From Strongylocentrotus droebachiensis (taxonomy: Eukaryota > Echinodermata > Echinoidea > Camarodonta > Strongylocentrotidae): DNA of 64,000 nucleotides. Of the stretch, positions 21,925 through 31,762 are shown one piece after another (position 1 is the first letter of the stretch; every line of letters begins with the position of its first letter). The notes under the pieces were generated by a model that made no database searches, had not been told where the DNA came from, and worked only from the letters and a program-made list of their open reading frames with translations. The position numbers were made by a program, and so were the translations under genes. Location of the stretch: the NCBI GenBank assembly GCA_035222895.1, contig JAVYIG010000698.1, positions 62,001-126,000 of the forward strand, read 5' to 3'.

Positions 21925-23865
21925 AGAAAGAGGGAGAAGGTAGGGAGGAAGGGAGGCAGGGAAGGAAGGGAATGGAGGGGAGGGAGGGAGATGAGGGTGC
22001 ATGGGAGTGGAGGATAGAGGGAGGGAAGGGAGAAAGAGATGAGGGTGCATGGGAGTGGAGGATAAAGGGAGGGAAGGGAGAAAGAGATGAGGGTGCATAG
22101 TAGTGGAGATGGAGGCTGGAAAGAGAAGAAAGAGCATGAGGGAGGAAAGGGAGAAGAAACAGAGGGAGGAGAGGATCAAGGGAGTAAGGGAGAGAGAGTT
22201 GAGGGTGCATGGGAGTGGAGATGGAGGCAGGAAGGAGCATGAGGGAGGAAAGGGAGAAGAAACGGAGGGAGGAGAGGATCAAGGGAGGAAGGGAGAGAGA
22301 GAGTTGAGGGTGCATGGGAGTGGAGATGGAGGCAGGGAAGAGCATGAGGGAGGAAAGGGAGAAGAAACGGAGGGAGGAGAGGATCAAGGGAGGAAGGGAG
22401 AGAGCGTTGAGGGTGCATGGGAGTGGAGATGAAGGCAGGAAAGAGCACGAGGGAGGAAAGGGAGAAGAGACGGAGGGAGGAGAGAATCAAAGGAGGAAGG
22501 GAGAGAGAGTTGAGGGTGCATGGGAGTGGAGATGGTGGCTGGAAAGAGAAGAAAGAGCATGATGGAGGAAAGGGAGAAGGAGTGAGGAAGGGAGAGAGAG
22601 TTGACGGTGCATGGGAGTGGAGGATAAAGGGAGGGAAGAAAGAGAGAGAGAGGGAGAGGGTGCATGTGAGTGGAGATGGAGACATGAATGATAAGAAAGA
22701 GCATGAGGGAGGAAAAGGAGAGAGAGATGGAGGGAGGGGAGGATTAAGGGAGAGAGAGTTGAGGGTGCATGGGCCCGTGCATGGGAATGAAGGATAGAGG
22801 GGGAGAGAATTGATGGTGCATGGGAGTGGAGATGGAGGCAGGAGAGAGAAGAAAGAGCACGAGGAAAGGGAAAAGAAACGGAGGGAGGGGGAGAGAGAGA
22901 GAGAGTTGAGGGTGCATGGGAGTGGAGGATAAAGGGAGGGAAGGGAGAGAGAGGTGAGGGTGCATGGGAGTGGAGGATAAAGGGAGAGAAGGGAGAGAGA
23001 GAGATGAGGGTACATGGGAGTGGAGGATAAAGGGAGAGAAGGGAGAGAGAGATGAGGGTACATGGGAGTGGACGATAAAGGGAGGGAAGGGAGAGAGAGA
23101 TGAGGGTACATGGGAGTGGAGGATAAAGGGAGGGAAGGGAGAGAGAGATGAGGGTACATGGGAGTGGAGGAAAGAGGGAGGGATGGAGAGAGAGAGTTGA
23201 GGGTGCATGGGAGGGGGAGATGGAGGCAGGAAAGAGAAGAAAGAGCATGATGGAGGAAAGGGAGAAGAGACGGAGGGAGGAAGGGATAAAGAGAGAGTTG
23301 AGGGTGCATGGGAGTGGAAGATAAAGGGAAGGAAGGGAGAGAGAGGTGAGGGTGCATGGGAGTGGAGATGGAGGCAGGAAACAGAAGAAAGAGCATGAGG
23401 GAGGAAAGGGAGAAGAGACGGAGTGAGGAAGGGAGAAATAGAGAGTTGAGGGTGCATGGGAGTGGAGGATAGAGGGAGGGAAGGGAGAGAAAGAGCATGA
23501 GGGTGGAAAGGGTGAGAGTTGAGGGTGCATGGGAGTGGAGGATAGAGGGAGGGAAGGGAGAGAAAGAGCATAAGGGTGGAAAGGGAGAGAGTTGAGGGTG
23601 CATGGGAGTGGAGGATAGAGGGAGGGAAGGGAGAGAAAGAGCATGAGGGTGGAAAGGGAGAGAGAGAGCTGAGGGTGATGGGAGTTGTGATGGAGGCAGG
23701 AAAGAGAAGAAAGAGCATGAGGGAGGAAAGGGAGAGAGAAGAGACGGAGTGAGGGAAGGATCAAGGGAGGGAAGATAGAGAGAGATGAGGGTACATGGGA
23801 ATGGAGGAAAGAGGGAGGGAGGGAGAGAGGGAAGGGATCAACGGAGGAAGGACAAGAGAGATGAG
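21925..23865. repeat. purine-rich (AGGG/GAGA) minisatellite, ~1.9 kb
   Basis: The plus strand is almost pure purine. Units share the header GAGGGTGCATGGGAGTGGAG and are of two classes: short (about 47-53 bp, GATAAAGGGAGGGAAGGG type) and long (about 100-110 bp, with GATGGAGGCAGGAAAGAG, AGAAAGAGCATGAGGGAGG, AGAGACGGAGGGAGG). The classes are interspersed. The long apparent frames on the minus strand (Ser/Pro/Leu-rich, repeating HAPS and LSPFPP) exist because CT-rich sequence lacks stop codons. They are not genes. Confidence 0.92.
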
Positions 23866-24427
23866 GGTGGGATGTATACTAGGGAAAGAAGGGGGGGGTA
23901 ACGGTCTACAGTGAACAAGATAATAGAAAGGAGATATGTATAGCATGGTTTGGATGAAGAGCTGGATGGCCAATATGTACCAGTATGTGGGAGGAAGGGG
24001 AGAAAGCATTTGAGAGGGGACTTTAGAGATGTTGAGCCGGATCGGATAGCTAAATGGAAAAGGTATAAGTTTGAGAGAGAGATTTAGAGCATGAGAGAGG
24101 TAGAGACAGGGGCGGATCCAGCCGGCGTCGAGGGGGGGGGGGCCCAATTTGTGAGAAAATATTGAGCGGCGCGTCAGCGCCGCGTTCGGACAGGGGGAGT
24201 CTGAGGGGGATGTGTCCCCCTGAAAAGCTGATAAGAAGAAAAAAAAAAATCGAATTTGTAAACTCAATTTGTGTGATTTGACGTATACTTTTTTCCAGGA
24301 TATTATTTAAAATCTGTGAAAAGACTGTAAACACAAGAAGTGGGGACTATGTGTGCAGTCCGCATAGTACCCCGTTGTGACAAACAGTCTTTAGGACACT
24401 GGTATTCATGGCACAGGTACCTCTAGG

Positions 24428-24669
24428 CAGGCGCGTACGCAGGGGGGGGGGGGGTTAAACCCCCATTAATGTTTTTTTTTGTATGTGTGTATTTTAGAAC
24501 AAAACCCCCCCATCTTCGGCAATTCTTCTTTTTTTTTTTTTTTTTTTTTTTGGGGGGGGGGGTTCAATGTCCTCGTACCACCCCCCCCCCCCCCCCCCGC
24601 TTATTCAGCGGCCGGCTGAGTCGTTGCGATTTTTTTTGGGACCCAAAAAAAAGATGTGTCCATTTACCC

Positions 24670-24705
<36 letters not shown>

Positions 24706-24797
24706 CTTATTCAACGGCTGGCTGAGTCGTTGCGAAATTTTTGGCCCGATTTCAAAATGTTAAAACTCCCCTTGAAAAAATCCTGCGTACGCCACTG
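24428..24797. mobile_element. nested small element with CAG.GGCGTACGCAGG ends
   Basis: Left end CAGGCGCGTACGCAGG; the right end read in reverse complement is CAGTGGCGTACGCAGG. It contains a tandem block (CGCTTATTCAGCGGC, GGCTGAGTCGTTGCGA) twice, separated by long C-runs; a third copy of the block is at about 47560. No target duplication was visible. The same terminus type appears singly at 27712 and 33866. Confidence 0.55.
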
Positions 24798-25084
24798 TGT
24801 AAGTGTTTAATATTGATATATGTATAACTTAACACACAGCAATGATTCCCTCATCAAGATCAAGATTCCATAAAGTATATCTTTTATCCTTTTTATTTCA
24901 TTTCTAAACAAGATCTTCAATTGCAACAATGTTGACAACCACAATTGACACGGTACAGATTCCTAATACCTCGGGTATCACTTGATTGTCAAAATCAGTC
25001 AGTACAAGACTAGTGCAGCTGTTGTGATGGGCAGACAGCAATAACTTGATTCGGGCTGCAGCTTTAAACACCTCACATCAGGCC

Positions 25085-25975
25085 CCGGTGAACGTTTTTC
25101 AAAGTAGGGGGGGGGGGGCTAAAGTATTTATGAACAGGTAGAGCGTAGCGTAAATTGGCGTAGGGTCCAGGGGGCGGCACCCCTGGAAGCTCGGAGGTTT
25201 GAGCAGGCCAGGGGCAAATGAGGTCATTCAAAGGGTGTGGGGGGCATCAAAAATAAAGGGCACTTTCTGGGAATAAGGGGCACCTACTAAGGGAAACCTC
25301 AAATCGAAAATTTACATTTTTTTTAGACATTGGTATATACCCCTACAATGTGATTACAGAGATGATTTCAACGTCTGTTTCTCTCTTAACATGGTCCATA
25401 CTGTTCAAGCATCACACATTTACTTCGTAGTTGGTTTGTGATGGTAAGAATAATTTTTGCGAGCGAGCGAAGCGAGCGAGCAAAAAATTTGGATTTGTGA
25501 GGACGCAGTGAAAAAAATTACATCTTATAAAGAAGAAAAAAAAAGTCCTGATGGGGTTTTAAGCACAATCTAATCATGAAAGACTGAAAAGATCTTTAAT
25601 ATGAATTATAATTATATCAACTTTAAATACGAGCGAGCGTAGCGAGCCACACTTGGGTGAAATTAAAGAAAAGTTCCTCTTAATCCCTTTAAATTAGGAG
25701 CACTTTTTATGGGGAAACGAAAAGGGGGCACATGTCAAAGTAAAAAGGGGAATTACCGGAGGTGAAAATGGGGCACTCCTCGCACCTAATAAGGGGCACT
25801 CACCAGAGATGAAAATAGGCACTTATGACAACCGAAAAAGTGCAATTTTCAGAAGAAAAATGGCACTAATCAGAGATGAAAAGTGGCACTTATTACAGTG
25901 TTAAAGGGGGCACCTCTCAAATTTTAATAAGGGCATGCACTCATCGGAGATGAAAAGGGGCACGTATAAGAAAGA
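25085..25975. repeat. GGGGCAC degenerate minisatellite, copy A
   Basis: After a G-run, GGGCACTTTCTGGGAATAAG and TAGACATTGGTATATACCCC lead into many imperfect units around AAGGGGCACTTAT. GAGCGAGCGAAGCGAGCGAG lies at about 25459. The same blocks occur in reverse complement at 48664-50262, so this is one arm of a dispersed repeat family. Non-coding. Confidence 0.8.
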
Positions 25976-27050
25976 ACCAAATCTCACGCACACATTATGC
26001 AAAAGAGGTGAGTAATTACGTCCTGCAGGACACAACACAAATCCCAGGTTGGTTTCCGGAAGCTGGAGAAGAATCCTTTTCGCATCGTATATTGATTTTA
26101 ATTTTTAATGATTTACGCATCTATCCAATCTGTCCATATAGTGTAACAGTAACAACCCATCTGTGACACTAATAAACGATGTGCATGAGACTAATTTTAT
26201 TCGGTATCATTAACATATAATAAATATTATGGGCAGATTGAAAAAGAACAATTTAGACTGACAGGTCGTCTTCCGTGCACCTGTTCAACTGAATGCAGTG
26301 TTTTTACCCAAATTCTGGCGATAAAAATGGGTAATTTTCTGAATAAATACGAATTTTACGACCACTTTTACGGAACTAATTTTATGAATCCGCGAACTGC
26401 CGAATTTGGAAGCTTTGCCGACATGCTTCACGATGCCTCCGTGTTTTTACTTTTCGCATTTGCTATTTTTTCGTGCTTTTTTCCTTAATTACGTTTGCTA
26501 AGTCGCGCTTTTATGTAGATAAAATATGTGGTCTCGCATTTTGCAGGGATAAAAAGTTTTTTGGCGGGGCCTTGCCCTTGGTTGGTTTCTTTCTATTTCT
26601 CTTTAAAATACTTTTTTTCAAATAAGAGGGGGGGGGCTCGAGCCCCGCCATACCGCGGACCTTGTACACTGTGTAACAGCATGGTGATTTGACAGATGGA
26701 CCTGAAGTTAACCGAGTCCTGAAATATTTTTGAACGTTGTAACTTGTACGCTAGTGTAGAGAGATCATCGACATTTTGTTTCTATAATAATATATAGGCC
26801 TAAAACACGAATTAGGGCTAGTTTGACCTGAAAACAACCCAAAGCTCGGCGCATGTCCAGCTGAACCGCGCGGGAGCTTGGCCTATATACGGATAGGTGA
26901 GGGCCCTGGGTCCACTCCTAACTTGTGTTTTAGCCCTTCTTTCTTCCCTTTTCCTTTCCTTTCCTTTTCTTTCCTTTCCTTTTTTTTTGGGGGGGGGGGG
27001 CCGGGCCCGTCGGCCCCCCCCCCCCCCGTGGATCCGCGCCTGGGTAGAGA

Positions 27051-27983
27051 TATAGATCAAGATGGATAAAGATTGATAGCCAAATGGGGAAAGAAAGATT
27101 GAGAAATAGAGCAAGCAAGAGAGGAGAGAAAGGAAAGATTTAGAGTATGTTAGAGGGTTTTTTTTCGGGGGGGGGGGGGTAGGTACATTCAGTGGTAGTG
27201 AAGTGGAAGATATGACGTGGCAGAGAGCGGGCAATTTGTTAATGACGTCGAGTGTAATACGCATCACATTGCTGTACCTTTTAATACAAAGAGAGATGAG
27301 TGAACGTACACAAGATCTTATGTTGCAAACAAAACCTTTCTTTCTTGACATCCACTGTTTATATTGATCTTTCGCAATCGAGGTAAAACGTAGAAATTTG
27401 CACTGATATCAAATACAGACGAGAGAAATAATATTGAATGGCTCTTTGTTTAATCGTATGCACCTTATCTAACTTTACATGACTCATTTTAAGAGCTTGT
27501 TGCATGAATAACGAATTTGAAAGAACGAAATGAAATGCGAATCACAATTTGGGGTGGTGATCACAACTATTACGGGAAGTTAAATGCTCTTAACATTAAA
27601 CCGAATAATCAAAAAGCAAGATTGAGCAGGAAACCTAGATGAACAGAAATACCTATTTTGGAGTTTGCAGCATATTTCAATATACGTGTATATGCAATGG
27701 TCGGGTACAGGCGCGTACGCAGGGGTTGGGGGTGTTGGGGGTTAAATCACAGAGTACCATACATGATGAAGATTTTTTTTCTTTCTTAATTGTAATGCCT
27801 ATATTATACCAATTATTAATACTGATATTTTACCTTGTTAATGATTATGAATAAGTATAGTAAAGATAAGTATAGCCACTGTAACAGGGATACGAACAAT
27901 AAACATTAAGAGTCAGTTTCTGTTTACAGGTTAAATACGCAGTAATAATATCAAATCGCGATTTTCCTTTATCATAATCTGTA
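27051..27983. other. anonymous spacer between hAT-like element and HSP70 relic
   Basis: No gene. It has a G-run at 27169 and one isolated transposon-type terminus CAGGCGCGTACGCAGGGG at 27712 without a visible partner. Confidence 0.5.
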
Positions 27984-30046
27984 TTAAGAGGGGCTTTCAC
28001 ACAATGTATCAGAGCCCAGCCATTTCTCTGTAGACGAGTCACTGAAGGCGGTCTTGAGGTTGAGGGTGTCATCCCCTAGAAGATTCTTGGCGGCGATGCC
28101 TTCGCGCTGGACATCATCCTCGGTTTGGAATCGTTCAGCATCCTTCATCATGCGTTCGATGTCGTCTTTGGACAGTCTCTTATCATGATAGATAGTGATC
28201 CCGTTGGTGTGGCCCGTCATCAAATCCTTAGCAGTGTCGGTCAATAATTCATTGGCGTCAATGTCGAAAGTAACTTCGATCTTAGGGACGCCATGCGGAG
28301 CAGGATGTATCCCGGTCAACTCAAACTGGACGAGGCGATTGTTGTCCTTGACCATAGCCCTCTCTCCTTCAAACACCTGTATAGAGACGCCTGGTTGGTT
28401 GTCCGAGTAGGTAGTGAATCTCTGGGATGCTCTGGTTGGCACCATGGTGTTCCTATCAATGATACTTGTCATCGAGCCAGCCGCCGTCTCGATACCAAGA
28501 GACAGAGGAGCAACATGGAAACAGACAATATCTTTGATCTTGTGCACATTGGCTGCATACAACGCTGCTCCGTGGGCTACAACTTCTTTAGGGTTTATGG
28601 ACATGTTGAGTTCCTTTCCGTCCAGGAATTCTTGAAGAAGCTTCTGGATCTTTGGGATTCGTGTCGATCCGCCAACAAGGATTACTGTATCTATCCTCTT
28701 CTTATCAATCTTTGCATTCAGCAGTACTCTTTCTACCGGTTGCAAACACTTTTGAAAGAGATCTGAACACAGCTCCTCGAATTTTGTTCTGCTAATGCTA
28801 GTGTAAAAGTTAATTCTTCGAAAAGATAGTCAACTTCGATACAGCAATGAGTGCTGCTTGATGCACGTTCCACTGCTTTACGAAGGCGGTGTAGTGCTAT
28901 GCAGTTAGTCATCAAGTCTATCTTGTTACTGCTCTTGAATTTCTCAACGAGATGGCTGACGAGTCTGCTATCGAAGTCCTCTCCGCCGAAATGTGCGTCT
29001 CCAGCCGTCGTCAGTACCTCGAATATCCCATCTTCAATGACAAGGAGTGAGACGTCGAGTTCACCTCTATCGAGATCGAAAACAAGAACATGCAGTTCAC
29101 GACCGTCAGACTTCTCATCGAGACCGTAGGCGAGGGCGGCAGCGGTGGGCTTGTTGATGATCCTGAGGACGTTAAGGCCAGCGATCACCCTTGCCTCTCC
29201 TTGGTCGCCTGTCGCTGGGCATCGTTGAAGTAAGTAGGAACAGTTATGACGGCATCGGTGACCTTCTCGCCAAGGTAAGCTTCTGCTGTCTCATTCAGCT
29301 TTGTCAGAACCATGGAGCTGACCTCTTCTGGAGACAGTGTCTTGGTTTCGCCAATGTGCTCTACCTGCAGCATCGGCTTGCCGTCCGTGTTGATGACGGT
29401 GAAGGGCCAGTGTTTCATGCCTGACTGTACAACCTCGTCATTGAACTGTCGCCCAATCAGACGCTTGGCATCGAAGATTGTACTCTTGGGATTCCTGAAC
29501 AGATAGAGAAACAGGAAAATAGAATCACCTATCACATAGGCGGCTGGGCCTAACATACCATGTTCTGGTATTACTTTGGGCATATCACAATATTTGTTAA
29601 TAAGAAAACAATGGGCTTCTTCTACGATTTAGGGGTGCTCCCCAAGGACTGCCAGGAAGAGAAAGGGTTGGCGAAAATATCCCGATATTTATCGCAGATA
29701 AGATATTTTAGGACCCCAAACCCGCACTCTTCATGTTGATGGTGGGGGTAGGGGGATAGGGGTATATAGGGTGATCTGCGACAGGAACAAATTGTGGGGG
29801 AGGGGGAACTCCACCGGACCTCCTAAACTCGCTCATAAAGTTTGGGGTGGGAAAAATAATTATCATCCTGACATAGTTATCTCCCAGTTCCCTTAGTTGA
29901 GGAGGGGTAACAATGTCGGATTATAAATACTCGGTTCTCTCTCTCTCTCTCTATCTAACCTCCTTCGGGGGTTCGCGACCGTTTGGGTCCTGGATCTCCC
30001 TATGAAGACAAGTTTATATTCAAATGCTTCTTTCGTGGAACAATAG

Positions 30047-30774
30047 GGACTTTTAGATTTGCACGACGAGAACGTGGACTGATATATACATGTGACATCC
30101 TTATAGGGCAATGAGACGTCCTTTAAAAGCACTGGCAGAGCCCGGCAGTCAGTGTTTATTACGTCACATGTCTCTTAAAGGTACTTGTCCCATCTGCAGG
30201 CCCAAAAAATGAAAAGGTTAAATTCCAACGGCATTTGAGAGATACTAATTTAGAACTTCCCTAAAAATGGGGGGGGGGGCTTGAAAATGTCTTTAAGTGG
30301 GAAAATAACGACTATTATTAGTTTTCTAATCGACTTAGGAGCTATAGAGCCAGTAAGTAATCGTCTGATTTTTCAGACCATTGTACCGAATGGTCGTACG
30401 TTTATGCTGCGCAAAGATTCAATCAGTTTTATTTTGGCCACTACAAGAAGTGGGTTATTGATGTAGATAAATGCTCATGTACCCTTTACAGCTCATTTTA
30501 TGTACGTTATTACCGAAGATGAAAAAGGCCAGTCAGTCACTCAATAGTGTCTGACAGTGAAGTCTAGAAAGTAAACGGGCTTCCTTGCATAATTTGAATA
30601 TTAGGACACTGCTATCTTTTCAATTTCACAGATAGGACATAAATGACATAAGTTTATTCATAATTCCTGCAAAGTTATACAGAATTTGATGTTGGCTGCA
30701 AAAGGGACATAGTATCTTTAAAAGGATGTCACATGTAGCAGTCCATGTTCTCGTCGTGCAAATCTAAAAATCCA
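30047..30774. mobile_element. MITE-like element in the HSP70 relic intron
   Basis: Imperfect inverted termini of about 55 bp: left GGGACTTTTAGATTTGCACG, ACGAGAACGTGGACTG, CATGTGACATCCTTATA. The reverse complement of the right end reads GGATTTTTAGATTTGCACG, ACGAGAACATGGACTG, CATGTGACATCCTTTTA. The interior is non-coding. No clean target duplication was seen, so it is older than the insertion at 30902. Confidence 0.75.
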
Positions 30775-30901
30775 TAATGTCACACTTCATGAAACATGCA
30801 CTAAATCTCAAATCACTTACTCTGACATCTGATCCTTGGCCTCCTCTCCAATCAGTATCTCCCTGTCTGTGAAAGCAACGCAACTGGGTGTGGTCCGGTT
30901 T

Positions 30902-31646
30902 GCGCATATTTTTTTTACACAACTGTTTAACCATTTTCGCGAAAAAATTCCAAGAAGTGCTCTGGTGAAAGAGTCGTCAGCACACTTACAAGCACGTACA
31001 CCCAGGGAAGGGAAGATGATAGAAAGGGGAAAACAAGGATAGTGGATAGGATATGGAGAAGGGGAAAAAAGGAAATACATAAGGAAAGAGAAGAGGATAA
31101 GTCAAAGGAAGAACATAGAAATACATAATTGAAGAGCTAAGAGGATCATAGATCTAGACTATGGAAAAACAGGGAAATACATAAAGAAGGGGAAACTTAA
31201 TCAGATTCAAACACAGAAATAGATGATCAACGAAGGAGAAGAGGATAGATTGAAGGAAAAACAAAGAAATACATAAAACAAAAGAGAAGAGGTTAGAATG
31301 AAGGCGAACAAAAGAAATACATAACGAAGGAGAACTGGGGGATCATTGAAGGAAAAACAAAATATAACGAAGGAGAAAAAGGATAGATTGAAGGGGAAAA
31401 AGAAATACATGACAAAAGAGAAGAGGATAGATTGAAGGAGAACACAGAAATACATAATGAAAGAGAAGAGAGGATAGATTTAACCCGAAACAAATAACGA
31501 GTAAAACTATGTAGACCCTATACATATGTACAGCTCCAGCAATTATACAACAAAATTGCGAAGGGTAATGCTAGACTCTGTCTCTAGTCGTTTGCACAGT
31601 ATATTTGACTGAAGTGGCTAAAAAGTTGTGTAAAAAAAATATGCGC
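30902..31646. mobile_element. 745-bp TIR element inserted in HSP70 exon, 9-bp target duplication
   Basis: Perfect 23-bp inverted ends (GCGCATATTTTTTTTACAC plus AACT), continuing imperfectly. GTCCGGTTT flanks it exactly on both sides (30893-30901 and 31647-31655). Removing the element and one duplicate makes the HSP70 frame continuous across the site (NDYGNR then TTPSCVAF), proving a clean insertion. A 9-bp duplication fits Mutator-like elements best; the superfamily is not proven. The centre (about 31050-31490) is a purine-rich minisatellite of GAAATACATAA, GAGAAGAGGATAGATTGAAG units. No transposase. Confidence 0.9.
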
Positions 31647-31762
31647 GTCCGGTTTCCATAGTCATTGGGAATGATCTCCACCGTCCCATTCTGGAAGACT
31701 CCTACACAGGAACACGATGTACCCGAATCAATCCCAATCACTGGTGATTTTCCTGAAGCCAT

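Larger units (their letters stand above)
24107..27042. mobile_element. 2.9-kb non-autonomous hAT-like element, 8-bp target duplication
   Basis: Starts CAGGGGCGGATCCAGCC and ends GTGGATCCGCGCCTG, so the termini are inverted (CAGGNGCGGATCCA). GGTAGAGA directly flanks both ends (24099-24106 and 27043-27050): a perfect 8-bp target duplication. An 8-bp duplication with CAGNG.. ends fits the hAT superfamily. Inside are poly-G/poly-C runs next to the ends, a nested smaller element (24428-24797), and a GGGGCAC-type degenerate minisatellite (25085-25975). I found no transposase frame; the rest is anonymous. It lies between the purine minisatellite and the HSP70 relic. Confidence 0.85.
27984..31762 (-). 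pseudogene. HSP70 pseudogene (duplicated, intron-containing)
   Basis: Cytosolic HSP70 chaperone relic. The minus-strand ATG at 31762 starts [20 protein letters not shown]. That exon is interrupted at 31646-30902 by a transposon and resumes TTPSCVAFTDREILIGEEAK to donor GTAAGT (exon edge 30821). After a 1.3-kb intron, acceptor CTGTTCAG (exon edge 29494) leads into [17 protein letters not shown]. Frameshift 1 follows ATKE near 29195. Frameshift 2 (one base lost) lies near 28800, after [10 protein letters not shown]. The frame then resumes [18 protein letters not shown] and [17 protein letters not shown] to [13 protein letters not shown]. The phosphate motif DLGGGTFDVS has become [19 protein letters not shown] has become [13 protein letters not shown] is missing after CERA, and the lid with its EEVD end is absent. 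The retained intron means segmental duplication, not retrocopying. Confidence 0.93.

Noticed and set aside
22176..23764. Very long minus-strand frames (up to 475 codons) rich in Ser, Pro and Leu
   Set aside because: They lie entirely in a purine-rich minisatellite whose complementary CT-rich strand cannot form stop codons; two frames are open at once and repeat with the DNA unit.
26818..27351. 177-codon minus-strand frame with Pro/Lys runs
   Set aside because: It crosses the end of the hAT-like element and its C-runs and CTTTCC tract; composition is low complexity and no motif is seen.
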